Made by a program: the position numbers and the translations under genes. 48,125 bases of DNA. Source: Sulfuriferula multivorans (GTDB taxonomy: Bacteria > Pseudomonadota > Gammaproteobacteria > Burkholderiales > Sulfuriferulaceae). Numbering within the stretch: position 1 is the stretch's first letter; the number at the start of each line of letters is the position of its first letter. Positions 15,564 through 24,572 of this stretch are shown here, one piece after another. The DNA is taken from contig NZ_BGOW01000008.1 in the NCBI RefSeq assembly GCF_003851125.1, positions 1 to 48,125 on the forward strand. The letters are read 5' to 3'. The notes under the pieces are model-generated. The model ran no database searches. It had not been told where the DNA came from and worked only from the letters and a program-made list of their open reading frames with translations.

Positions 15564-17294
15564 TTAGGCAGCCGCGGGTTCTTTGACGATGCGAAGTTTT
15601 TGATAAGCGGTTTTTTCTTCCTCGTCGAGGGCAACGATGTAGGGTTCGATCGGCCGCGTGAAACAACTCATGTTGCCGTTGGCATCTTTCTTTACCTGCA
15701 CATGCACGAACCAGTCGGCGTCGTTTTTCTCCGGATAATCCACTCGATAGTGGTACAGACCCCAGCGGCTTTCCTTGCGGTACAGCGATGCCTGTGCGGC
15801 CATCTCGGCGCAATCGCGGATGGCGTGTATCTCCATTGCGCGCATCAATTCGTGCGGATTCGTTGCACTCATCCGGGAAAGATCCTCTTCGATTTCTGCG
15901 AAGCGCTGCAGCCCGATTTCCATCTTGCGGGTGACTTTAGGTGGCTGCAGATAGTCATTGACCATGCGCCGTAATTTGTACTCGACCTGGCCGGGAGGAA
16001 GTCCGTCGACCACATCCAGCGGCCCCCATACGCGCTTGCGCTCTGCTTCAACCTGGGCGTTATCGACCGGCGGTAATGCGTGACTGGCACAATATTCCGC
16101 CGCACTTTCACCGGCCAGCTTGCCGTAAACGAACGCGCCTAGCATGTAGTTATGCGGCACGCAAGCCAGGTCACCGGCAGCGTACAAGCCCGGCACGGTG
16201 GTTTCAGCATGCTCGTTGACCCACACGCCTGAACCACTGTGGCCGCTACACAGACCGATCTCGGAGATATGCATTTCCACCATGCCGGTGCGATAGTCGA
16301 GACCGCGTCCTTCGTGAAAGCGTCCACGGCTCGGCCTTTCATTGGTATGCAGAATCTCTTCAATCGTGGAAATGGTTTCTTCGGCCAGATGATCCATCTT
16401 CAGGAACACCGGCCCGTTGCCGCCTTCGAGTTCCTTGTAGAACTCCATCATCATCTGGCCGCTCCAGTAATCGCACTCGATGAAACGGTCTCCGTTTGCG
16501 TTAGCGGTATAGCCACCGAATGGACCGGTGACATAAGCGCAGGAAGGGCCGTTGTAATCCTTGATCAAAGGATTGATCTGAAAGCACTCGATACCGGAAA
16601 GCTCGGCGCCAGCGTGATAAGCCAGGCTGTAGCCATCGCCCGCATTGGTGGGGTTTTCATAAGTACCGAACAGATAACCGGATGAGGGCATGCCCAGACG
16701 CCCGGCTGCGCCGGTTGCCAGAATGACGGTCTTCGAACGGATCACATAGAAATCGGCAGTACGGCTGTCGACTGCCATCGCGCCGGCAATCGCACCCCCC
16801 TCATCCAGCAGCAAGCGGGTTGCCATCAGCCGATTGGTGATTTCAACGCGCCGCTTTTTCAGTTGCCGATACAGCACTTTCTTCATGTTGTGTCCTTCCG
16901 GCATGGGCAAAACATAAGTACCGATGTGATGGACTTTCTTGACCGCATAATCGCCGGTCTCGTCCTTTTCAAATTTCACCCCCCAGCTATCCAGTTCCTG
17001 AATCATGTCAAAGCTGCTGGTGGCATATTTCATTACCGTCTTCTGGTTGACGATACCGTCATTAGCGACGGTGATTTCCTTCACATACTGCTCGGGCGTG
17101 GCATGACCGGGGATGACTGCGTTGTTGAGTCCGTCCATTCCCATGGAGATGGCGCCGCTACGTTTGACGTTGGCTTTTTCCATCACCAGCACGCGAAGCG
17201 CAGGGTTCTTTTCCTTGGCCTTGGCGGCGGCCATCGGCCCGGCTGTTCCACCGCCGATCACCAGTACATCCACTTCCATTTCGATGGTATTCAT
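15564..17294 (-). CDS. AprA-like FAD flavoprotein
   Basis: Soluble flavoprotein of 576 residues in the fumarate reductase/succinate dehydrogenase/AprA superfamily. The FAD motif GGGTAGP is at 14-20, RSGAISMGMDGLNN (45-58) matches the AprA-style segment, and the second FAD motif YAAGDLACVPH is near 371-381. SGHSGSGVWV (H352) aligns with the AprA active-site region GSHSGCCGAWV. There is no His for covalent FAD as in FrdA/SdhA, and no heme or membrane subunit nearby; its partner is the small AprB-like ferredoxin. It is shorter than AprA (about 620-660). It may act on a sulfur oxyanion or sulfonate, but the reaction is unknown. Confidence 0.85.
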   Translation of the reverse strand: MNTIEMEVDVLVIGGGTAGPMAAAKAKEKNPALRVLVMEKANVKRSGAISMGMDGLNNAVIPGHATPEQYVKEITVANDGIVNQKTVMKYATSSFDMIQELDSWGVKFEKDETGDYAVKKVHHIGTYVLPMPEGHNMKKVLYRQLKKRRVEITNRLMATRLLLDEGGAIAGAMAVDSRTADFYVIRSKTVILATGAAGRLGMPSSGYLFGTYENPTNAGDGYSLAYHAGAELSGIECFQINPLIKDYNGPSCAYVTGPFGGYTANANGDRFIECDYWSGQMMMEFYKELEGGNGPVFLKMDHLAEETISTIEEILHTNERPSRGRFHEGRGLDYRTGMVEMHISEIGLCSGHSGSGVWVNEHAETTVPGLYAAGDLACVPHNYMLGAFVYGKLAGESAAEYCASHALPPVDNAQVEAERKRVWGPLDVVDGLPPGQVEYKLRRMVNDYLQPPKVTRKMEIGLQRFAEIEEDLSRMSATNPHELMRAMEIHAIRDCAEMAAQASLYRKESRWGLYHYRVDYPEKNDADWFVHVQVKKDANGNMSCFTRPIEPYIVALDEEEKTAYQKLRIVKEPAAA

Positions 17295-17327
17295 TGAATG
17301 CTTCTCCTTGTTCTAAATGAATCGACG

Positions 17328-18080
17328 TTAAATGCGGCCGCGTTCGACGCGAAGCCGGTATTGGAAGGCATCGCCGCGGTAGTAGAGATATTCGAAATCA
17401 AGCGGCTGGTTGTCAGTGGTAAATGTCAGACGCTCAATGCGCAAAACCGGTGATCCTTCCTGCAAATGGATCAGCCTGCCCAAGGATTCGTCCGCCAGCA
17501 TGGCCTCGATCTGCAGTTCTGCCTGGCCCAATGAATAACCGTAGTCGTTTTCCAGAATCAGAAAGATGTCGCGGTGCGCGAGGTCTTCCTTGATCAGCCG
17601 TTCGCCGATTGATTTCGGCAGATAGGTCACGTCCAGCGAAATGGGGGCGCGGTTCAGGTAACGCACACGGCGGATCTCGGACACCATTTCGTTCTCGCCC
17701 AGGCCCAGTTTCAGCGCTACTGTTTTGTCGGCAGGAACGATCTTGAAACTGATCACCTGCGAGAAGGTTTCATAACCCATACTGGCCATTGCTTCACCAA
17801 ACCCTTGCAGCTTTCCGAGATTCTGGAATGCCTTGGGTTGCGATACATAGGTGCCCTTGCCATGTATTTTGAAAATCAGCCCTTCTTTCTGCAGGTCACC
17901 CAAGGCCTGCCGCACGGTAATTCGGCTTACCTCAAAAGAGCGCGTCAATTCGCTTTCCGACGGCATTTGCTCGTGGGCCTTGTAGGTCCCATCCAGGATG
18001 CGGTTCCTGAGTATTTCCTTGATCTGCGTATACAGCGGTACAGGCGACAGGGACAGTACGGTTTCTTTTTTCGGTTCCAT
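17328..18080 (-). CDS. GntR-family regulator, HutC/UTRA subfamily
   Basis: Transcription factor of 250 residues. The N-terminal winged helix-turn-helix (residues 13-82) has the family signature YKAHEQMPSESELTRSFEVSRITVRQAL, followed by GLIFKIHGKGTYVSQP. Residues 95-245 form a UTRA ligand-binding domain (YETFSQVISFKIVPADKTVA; VRYLNRAPISLDVTYLP). It is the first gene of the minus-strand cluster, 33 bases before the AprA-like gene, and probably responds to the imported compound. The palindrome at 18108-18121, just upstream of its own start, is a likely site for autoregulation. Confidence 0.93.
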   Translation of the reverse strand: MEPKKETVLSLSPVPLYTQIKEILRNRILDGTYKAHEQMPSESELTRSFEVSRITVRQALGDLQKEGLIFKIHGKGTYVSQPKAFQNLGKLQGFGEAMASMGYETFSQVISFKIVPADKTVALKLGLGENEMVSEIRRVRYLNRAPISLDVTYLPKSIGERLIKEDLAHRDIFLILENDYGYSLGQAELQIEAMLADESLGRLIHLQEGSPVLRIERLTFTTDNQPLDFEYLYYRGDAFQYRLRVERGRI

Positions 18081-18563
18081 TGATCAACCACTCCGTGCAT
18101 ATGTTTACTTGTTATGACAAGATGAGATAAAGCAAACCGCATGCCAACGTATTCCAGCTTATGCGATACCTGCCATCATATTGATATATATGAAGTTATA
18201 TCGCTCCGAAATTTATAACAGGGGGAATTTATCTGGCACTGGAATCGTGCTCACTGGTATAGAACGCACTGAATATGTGCCGACGCAAGCTCCAGTTATT
18301 ACCGAAACAGGGCAAATGCTCAGCCTGGCCGAATCTGCGGCCAGGCTATATATGCCGAAGGAAAATTCGATACGGAGGCCTGTTACTCGGGCTGGATAAA
18401 TATCCAAGGTTCAGTGAATCCATTTGCGGGATTCTGAAAATTGGACGGGAGAGTTACCCGGCGGACGTCAGGTACAGGGGGAAATCTTAAATCAGGGATT
18501 CAGCCCGATCTTTGGGACCAGGAAGGACCAAGGCACACAGCGCCGGACGGCTGGGCGCGAAAT
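18081..18563. other. Gene-free stretch with cluster promoter region
   Basis: This 483-base stretch holds no convincing gene. Its left end carries the gntR upstream region and palindrome. A 9-base-pair hairpin (AGCCTGGCC ... GGCCAGGCT) lies at 18325-18350 and may end transcripts arriving from the GGDEF-EAL gene, though it lacks a T-run. The short open frames here have no ribosome-binding sites or recognisable products. Confidence 0.5.
18108..18121. promoter_or_regulatory. Candidate GntR/HutC operator
   Basis: CTTGTTATGACAAG has perfect 5-base arms (CTTGT/ACAAG) around TATG and contains the GT-x-A-T-x-AC-like core seen in HutC-type operators. It lies 28 bases upstream of the gntR start within an AT-rich promoter-like stretch. 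A half-match (TTGTTAT on the minus strand) occurs in the AT-rich gap before the binding-protein gene near 13890. The palindrome is seen; binding is inferred. Confidence 0.45.
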
Positions 18564-20756
18564 CTATCTTCCAGCAAACATCGCCAGTGGCGTTATATTC
18601 TCTATCAGCATCGTGGTGGCAGCCTGTGCGGTGAGCGGCTCGCTTAACAGGTACCCTTGTATTTCATCACACTCCATCCTGCGCAGAAAGGCGAGCTGGT
18701 TTTCTGTCTCCACACCTTCGGCTATCAGGTTCAGATGCAAACCCTTGGCCATGGCAATAATCGCGGTGACAATTGAAGTATCGCCATCGCGCTCAATATC
18801 CGCGATAAATGACTGGTCAATTTTGATGGTATGGATGGGAAATTTTTTCAGGTAATTGAGCGAGGAGTAACCGGTGCCAAAATCATCGATTGCAATCTTG
18901 ATGCCGCTGGCGCTGAGTTGTTTAAGCTTTTCAACGGTACGCTCTACGTCTTTCATGATCAGGTTTTCGGTAATTTCCACTTCCAGCATGCCCTGATCCA
19001 GGCCATGCTGGTGTAGCGCATTCAGAATGTGTTCGACAAAGTCAGGCTGCTCCATCTGCCTGGGAGAAATATTAATGGCCAGCCGCACTGGCGGCAGTTC
19101 CCGGGTTTTCCAGACTTTAAGCTGCTGACATGCGGTATCCAGCATCCATTTGCCAATTGCAGTAATCATGCCGGTTTCTTCTGCAAGCGGAATGAATTCC
19201 GCCGGCGAGATCAGGCCACGCACTGGATGTTGCCAGCGTATCAAACACTCAAACCCGACGATGTGTCCGCGCTTAAGGTCAACCTGCGGCTGATAGTACG
19301 CAACCAGCTGGTTGCGTTCCAGGGCATGGCGCAAGTCGTTCTCCAGTGACAAGCGATTGGAGAGCGGCACATTCATGCCCATATGGAATAACTGGCAGTT
19401 GTCGCGGCCACAGGTTTTGGCATGATAAAGCGCGATGTCGGCATGCTTGATGAGACTGTCACCCGTTTCGCCGTCAGCGGGATAAAGCGATACACCGATG
19501 CTTACTGTTGCGAACAATTCCCGATGGTCGATATGGAACGGCTTGCTCAACGCAACAGTCACCTTTTCCGCAATGCTTCCTACCACTTCGATACCACTGA
19601 TTTGTGGCAACAACAGACAGAATTCATCCCCGCCCATGCGCGCGAGCGTATCGCCTTCTCGCAAACATCCGTGCAGGCGTGCGGTCACCGCAAGCAGCAA
19701 TTCGTCGCCAACAACATGGCCCAGCGTATCATTGACCACTTTGAAATGATCCATGTCCAGACACATCACCGCGAACATCTCGCTACTGCGGCGCGCCTGG
19801 GCAATGGCAAGATTGAGGCGATCCTTGAATAGCACGCGATTAGGGAGGCCAGTCAGCAGATCGTGGTACGCTTGATAGTGAATCGTTTCTTCGGCTTTTT
19901 TACGCTCGCTGATATCCTTCGCCACACCGTAGGTGCCCAGGTAGCGCGATGCAAATTTGTTGTCTGGCTGCTCGTACATGCCAATCGCGTTGAGTTCCAC
20001 CACCAGAATCCGGCCTTCAGCCCCATTGGAGCGTGAGCATTCCTTGCATTTCAAGCGCAGCTCAACATAGCGTGAGGCACGTTTTCCAGTGCGGCGTTCA
20101 TTAAACACATACTGCGCCTGATTAAAATCGTCGTCGAAGACCACGGCAGTGTAATGCTGACCAAGCAACTCGTCGTGCTTGTAGCCCAGCAGAGATTCGA
20201 CACGGTCATTGACGAAGGTAAAACGACCTTCACAATCCAGGGTATAGATAAAATCCGGTGAGCTATTGACCAGGAATCGATGCCATTTTTCCGACTGTTC
20301 CATCTGCTGCAGCACGGATCGGTTTTCCAGTTCCAGCCGGCGGCGCTGGATGACATTTCCAACACGCTTGAGCATTTCATCGGGCTGGTATGGCTTGCGC
20401 AAGAAGTCCTGGGCTCCTCCGCGCAGCGCGTTGATCACCGAATCCACCGAGTCGTCGCCACTCACCACAATCACCGGCGTATCCAGACCCCGCTTGGCGA
20501 TGAAATCCAGTACCTCGGTGCCATGAATATCAGGCATGAACAGGTCCAGCAGAATCGCGTCAAAATGCTGACGTGCTATCTGCACCAGCGCATCGCGACC
20601 GTTGCGCGCCGCACTGGCTTCATATCCGTTTTGCAGCAAAATATCGCGCAGACTGTCGCGTAACAATGGCTCATCATCCACCACGAGGATGCGCGGCACA
20701 CTGAATACCTCGTGCACCTGGCCGTCAATAATGCGCTTCTTTAATTCTGCCAGCAT
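18564..20756 (-). CDS. Response regulator with PAS, GGDEF and EAL domains
   Basis: Cyclic-di-GMP signalling protein of 730 residues. A receiver domain at about 22-140 has VVDDEP, phospho-acceptor Asp in ILLDLFMPD and Lys in FLRKPY. A PAS domain follows at about 160-290, then a GGDEF domain with intact ARMGGDEF and an RxxD inhibitory site (REGD) five residues before it, then an EAL domain with ECL in place of EAL but the metal/catalytic motif DDFGTGYSSLNYL kept. Both synthesis and breakdown of c-di-GMP are possible. It lies 18 bases after the sensor kinase gene, which is the likely phosphodonor. Confidence 0.95.
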   Translation of the reverse strand: MLAELKKRIIDGQVHEVFSVPRILVVDDEPLLRDSLRDILLQNGYEASAARNGRDALVQIARQHFDAILLDLFMPDIHGTEVLDFIAKRGLDTPVIVVSGDDSVDSVINALRGGAQDFLRKPYQPDEMLKRVGNVIQRRRLELENRSVLQQMEQSEKWHRFLVNSSPDFIYTLDCEGRFTFVNDRVESLLGYKHDELLGQHYTAVVFDDDFNQAQYVFNERRTGKRASRYVELRLKCKECSRSNGAEGRILVVELNAIGMYEQPDNKFASRYLGTYGVAKDISERKKAEETIHYQAYHDLLTGLPNRVLFKDRLNLAIAQARRSSEMFAVMCLDMDHFKVVNDTLGHVVGDELLLAVTARLHGCLREGDTLARMGGDEFCLLLPQISGIEVVGSIAEKVTVALSKPFHIDHRELFATVSIGVSLYPADGETGDSLIKHADIALYHAKTCGRDNCQLFHMGMNVPLSNRLSLENDLRHALERNQLVAYYQPQVDLKRGHIVGFECLIRWQHPVRGLISPAEFIPLAEETGMITAIGKWMLDTACQQLKVWKTRELPPVRLAINISPRQMEQPDFVEHILNALHQHGLDQGMLEVEITENLIMKDVERTVEKLKQLSASGIKIAIDDFGTGYSSLNYLKKFPIHTIKIDQSFIADIERDGDTSIVTAIIAMAKGLHLNLIAEGVETENQLAFLRRMECDEIQGYLLSEPLTAQAATTMLIENITPLAMFAGR

Positions 20757-20774
20757 GAGTATCCTCGCTAAAGA

Positions 20775-22928
20775 CTAATGGCGCTTGCCGTTGGCCGGAA
20801 GACGCACAATGAATGCGGTTCCGACGGGTTGTGCCTCACACTCGATTACACCGCCAAGACCCTTCACCAAACCGTGAACGATGGATAACCCAAGACCTGC
20901 GTGATCTCCATCCTTGGTAGTAGCCAGCGGACGGAATAATTGGGTGCGGATTGCTTCCGGGATACCGGGACCGCTGTCTTCAATACGCAGTTCAACCCAC
21001 ATGTCCGGGCCTTGTTGCAACCGGCTTGTCGCAAGGCGCAACTTGCCGCCTTCGGACATTGCCTCTGCCGCATTTTTAATCAAATTGTGCAGTATCTGCT
21101 TGATTTGACCGGCATCGCTAAGCAACTCCGGGAGATCGGCCGCAAGCAAGGTTTCCACCTGTACCCGCCCTGGGGTAAGCAATGTGGGTTTGAGCAAGCC
21201 CACCACTTCGAGCACCAACCGGTTTATATCCACCGCTGCGGCTACTGCCTTGTTGCCGTTTGTCTGCCCGCCCAGCAATCCTTTAAGCAGGCTACCGACG
21301 CGATCAATTTCGTCAGTAATGATTTTCAGGTCACCATGCGCCGGGTCATCCTGGGGGAGCTTGGCTCCCAAAATACGCAGATAATTTTTGACAATATTGA
21401 GCGGATTATTGACCTCATGCATTATTTTTCGTGCCTGCTCGTTACGCGGTGCCGATGCGGCCTTGACAGCCTGTTTTTGGCGTAGCGCCCGCGCAGCCTG
21501 CCGTATAAAGCGCGTCAGCAGAGGCAAACGTTCGTCCAGCAAGGCAACATCTGCCTGATCTATTCCGCATACCACTAATCCCATTGGCACGCCTGTATCC
21601 AGAAGCGGCAAACACAACATGCCACTTTTCCCGGTCAAGCCTATTACTTGCTCATCCAGCACCGTCAATGCCGTTGTATCAGGCTGCAGACTGTGTGCAG
21701 GCTGGCCCTGGCGCAGAGTCAGTGCCAGCATGCTGTATGGATCATCGGGCGGGATAAGTATTTGACTGGCCAAGCCTTCGGCAGCCTCACCCACACCCCG
21801 CAACATGCCATCCCGCCCTTGCGGCAGAAACAGCATCACATCCTTCAATCCAAATGCCGCCTGCAGACTGTGGTTAAGCGCACCGCGCCAAGCCGCATTG
21901 TCAACCGCAGCAAACATGCCGTTTTTCAGTGTATCGAACATCACCATATCACGTACGCGTTCTGCCAATTTCTCGCGAACTCGCTGGTCAGCCACTTCCT
22001 GTGCCGACGGACTTACTCGGCCAGGATCAGCCCGGTGGCGCCGGCGCTCGCCTTCTTCTGTGCGAGTGGCGGTATCTGCCAATTCCGCCACCGGCTCGGA
22101 ATTCAAGCCGAGGCTATGTTCTGCCTCATGCAAACGCTCATGGGCAAGCTGGGCAACTGCCTGTGCATCGGCAGGTGACAGATTCAACAAGCTCAACATT
22201 TGCGCATCATGCGGTTTGTTCTCGTCCAGTTCGGTGAGGTGCTGAGCTACACTCACAATCCGCAACAACGGGTGCGCGTTGGTGAGTCGGGTTGCCGTCT
22301 CATGGTGATAACGTATCGCGTCCGCAAGGAACGAACGCATGCCCCAGCTACGTGCAATGGCGCCGCCCACCTCTGCATGGTTAACACCCAGCAAGCGAGA
22401 CTCGCGTGCCATAAGCACACCCTCATCCTGCGAGTTGGCCTGTACATTGATATAATCGGCCGGATAGCCTGCCCATAGTGCATTTCGCCCAATATCGTGC
22501 AATAGACCTGCCAGATAAGCTTCCTCGCTATCCGCATAAGCTGTTTTGACCGCCAGCGCTTGTGCCATTTGCGCAGTGAGTACCGCATGCCGCCATAGCT
22601 GCCTGATTTTATACCAATCCGCGGCCGATCTGACGGTAGCGCCGATCAACGCCGAATTCAAGGCAATTCCCCGTACTTCTTCAACTCCCAGCGTCTGCAA
22701 TGCAGATAGCAGCAAACCCTGTCGTGTCGACACCATGGAAATACGCGAGCTGGCGGAAGCAATCACCTTCGCGCTCAATACCGCATCTTGCCGTAACAAC
22801 GCGGCAAGATCCCCTATGGTCACATCCTCCTGATCGCAAACTGCCAGTAGCTTTAGCAATAGATGCGGGAGCGATGGGAGCGCAGTTATGTCTATTTTTT
22901 CGAGCATTTTATGCAGACCAGCTCCCAT
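20775..22928 (-). CDS. HDOD-GAF histidine kinase
   Basis: Signalling protein of up to 717 residues. Residues about 8-220 are an HDOD domain (LPSLPHLLLKLLAV; YLAGLLHDIGRNALWAGYP). A GAF-like sensor region follows at about 320-490, and then a histidine kinase core with H-box HEVNNPLNIVKNYLRIL, N-box QILHNLIKNAAEAM, G1 EDSGPGIP and G2 GLGLSIVHGLVKGLGG. No membrane segment is visible, so it should sense an internal signal. The start is uncertain: the ATG at 22907 (MLEKID) is as plausible as the one given. It pairs with the adjacent REC-PAS-GGDEF-EAL protein. Confidence 0.92.
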   Translation of the reverse strand: MGAGLHKMLEKIDITALPSLPHLLLKLLAVCDQEDVTIGDLAALLRQDAVLSAKVIASASSRISMVSTRQGLLLSALQTLGVEEVRGIALNSALIGATVRSAADWYKIRQLWRHAVLTAQMAQALAVKTAYADSEEAYLAGLLHDIGRNALWAGYPADYINVQANSQDEGVLMARESRLLGVNHAEVGGAIARSWGMRSFLADAIRYHHETATRLTNAHPLLRIVSVAQHLTELDENKPHDAQMLSLLNLSPADAQAVAQLAHERLHEAEHSLGLNSEPVAELADTATRTEEGERRRHRADPGRVSPSAQEVADQRVREKLAERVRDMVMFDTLKNGMFAAVDNAAWRGALNHSLQAAFGLKDVMLFLPQGRDGMLRGVGEAAEGLASQILIPPDDPYSMLALTLRQGQPAHSLQPDTTALTVLDEQVIGLTGKSGMLCLPLLDTGVPMGLVVCGIDQADVALLDERLPLLTRFIRQAARALRQKQAVKAASAPRNEQARKIMHEVNNPLNIVKNYLRILGAKLPQDDPAHGDLKIITDEIDRVGSLLKGLLGGQTNGNKAVAAAVDINRLVLEVVGLLKPTLLTPGRVQVETLLAADLPELLSDAGQIKQILHNLIKNAAEAMSEGGKLRLATSRLQQGPDMWVELRIEDSGPGIPEAIRTQLFRPLATTKDGDHAGLGLSIVHGLVKGLGGVIECEAQPVGTAFIVRLPANGKRH

Positions 22929-23081
22929 GTCGTTCTTTATAATTTGAAATCATCATTTGTGTCAACGAAAATCAGGACTTTCTGGATACCCCGCCCGATA
23001 GTTAAAATAAATCTAAAGTTATTGCGTCAAGTGCCGCTTTTTTTGATACATTCCATTCCACGCGCCCCACTCCAATACATC

Positions 23082-24074
23082 ATGAATGCCAAGCTATTTA
23101 CTCTTCTGGTCGCTTCCCTCACTACTATATCGGTCGCGCATGCCGATCCCCGTAGCACTCGTACTCACCACTCCAACAGCGCGGAAAACAATATCGAGGC
23201 CGTATCCAGCCTGCAACTGAATGAACCACAACTCAATTCCCTATCCGTATTGGTACTGAATCAGGATAACGGACAAGCTTTATATCAAAAAAATATTGAT
23301 ACCCAGACCCCGATTGCTTCAATTACCAAGCTGATGACCGCCATGGTCATACTGGACGCGCATCAGCCCATGGACGAAGACATCACCATCAGTCCGCTAG
23401 ATGTGGACTATTTACGTCACAGCAGTTCACGTCTGGCTGTCGGCACCACACTCAGCCGCGGAGAGCTTCTCCATCTCGCTCTGATTGCTTCTGAAAACCG
23501 CGCAGCTTATGCACTGGCGCGAAATTATCCGGGCGGACTCCGGCTTTTTATCAATGCCATGAACAACAAAGCACGCGCGCTCAACATGCAACACACTACA
23601 TTTGAAGATCCTACGGGCTTATCCAGCAATAACCGTTCCACAGCTGAGGATTTGGCAAAAATGGTGGAAGCGGCCACTCATTACCCGCAAATACGCGACA
23701 TCACGACCACAGGCAGCTATGAAATCACTCGACCAGCGTTGGTACGCGTAGGGCACAGGCACAAAAAAGAATGGCGACATATCGTAAAACGTGTCGAATT
23801 TCATAACACCAACCGCTTGGTACGCAATGAAAACTGGAGTATCGGACTGTCCAAGACTGGCTTTATCAATGAAGCGGGGCATTGCCTGGTGATGCAGGCA
23901 AAAATCGCCCGAAAAGAAGTTATTATTGTTTTGCTGGATGGCGGGAAATATGCGCGGGTTGCCGACGCTGAGCGCATTAAAGCCTGGCTGGAGCACCTGG
24001 CACCCACTACGGTCGCGCTCAAACTCGACGGCAGGTTCCAGCGGCACTCATCTAGTGCTTACGCGAAAAACTGA
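23082..24074 (+). CDS. pbpG: D-Ala-D-Ala endopeptidase, PBP7/PbpG type
   Basis: Periplasmic serine peptidase of 330 residues that cuts D-Ala cross-links in peptidoglycan. I chose the ATG at 23082 because it begins a clean signal peptide (MNAKLFTLLVASLTTISVAHA, cleavage about residue 21); the frame is open to 22863 but that N-terminus is not protein-like. The penicillin-binding motifs are present: S80-I-T-K83, S137-E-N139 and K258-T-G260. It is divergent from the sensor kinase gene, and its end overlaps the end of the opposite-strand gene by 23 bases. Confidence 0.93.
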   Translation: MNAKLFTLLVASLTTISVAHADPRSTRTHHSNSAENNIEAVSSLQLNEPQLNSLSVLVLNQDNGQALYQKNIDTQTPIASITKLMTAMVILDAHQPMDEDITISPLDVDYLRHSSSRLAVGTTLSRGELLHLALIASENRAAYALARNYPGGLRLFINAMNNKARALNMQHTTFEDPTGLSSNNRSTAEDLAKMVEAATHYPQIRDITTTGSYEITRPALVRVGHRHKKEWRHIVKRVEFHNTNRLVRNENWSIGLSKTGFINEAGHCLVMQAKIARKEVIIVLLDGGKYARVADAERIKAWLEHLAPTTVALKLDGRFQRHSSSAYAKN

Positions 24075-24462
24075 GAATTTTTGCCGGGGGGGAGCCGGTT
24101 ACCCGACGTTCGGATAACAGTACCAAAGCCTTGTAAAATTCCGCGATCAGCCGCTGCATAGTGAGTGCGGCGCGTTCGTCGTAGTACACCAGGTCGAACG
24201 ACACGGGATCTTCCAATGCAGTCCGGCTACCGGGATGAAAAGATTGCCAGGCCAACTCAATCAAACCGGGTCGTTCCCGATCCACAAAAATGAATTCTGC
24301 TGCATCGAGCACGGCCATATATTGCATGGTACGAATCGGCACAAATACACACCCAGTCTGACTTTGCACCAGCAACGTATGCGCGAGATTGTAAATGGCC
24401 GCAGGCAGGGTTCGCGTGGAACGCAACACCTCACTGTCAGGCCGATAAAAAGTTTCCTGCAA
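24052..24462 (-). CDS. Conserved-looking hypothetical protein
   Basis: Unrecognised soluble protein of 136 residues that starts at TTG (MQETFYRP), preceded by a GGGGGCGAG sequence that could serve as a ribosome-binding site. The central part reads like a compact alpha/beta domain (GCVFVPIRTMQYMAVLDAAEFIFVD; FDLVYYDERAALTMQRLIAEFY). The gene converges on the endopeptidase gene with overlapping stops. The next internal Met would remove about a third of the protein, which supports the TTG start. No function is proposed. Confidence 0.6.
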   Translation of the reverse strand: MQETFYRPDSEVLRSTRTLPAAIYNLAHTLLVQSQTGCVFVPIRTMQYMAVLDAAEFIFVDRERPGLIELAWQSFHPGSRTALEDPVSFDLVYYDERAALTMQRLIAEFYKALVLLSERRVTGSPPAKILSFSRKH

Positions 24463-24572
24463 AACTCGCCCCCAAGCGTTCCCATGGTTGGCCTACAACG
24501 GACGCCATCAGTCTATCGGATTTGTGCGGATTATGTCTGCTGCCTGTTTCCCTTGGAAAGCCTGGATACTGC

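Noticed and set aside
15564-17294. Succinate dehydrogenase or fumarate reductase flavoprotein
   Set aside because: No covalent-FAD His motif, and no SdhB-type iron-sulfur or membrane subunit nearby; the partner ferredoxin is AprB-like.
22863-23081. 73-codon N-terminal extension of the endopeptidase
   Set aside because: The ATG at 23082 starts a clean signal peptide; the upstream part is the divergent promoter region.
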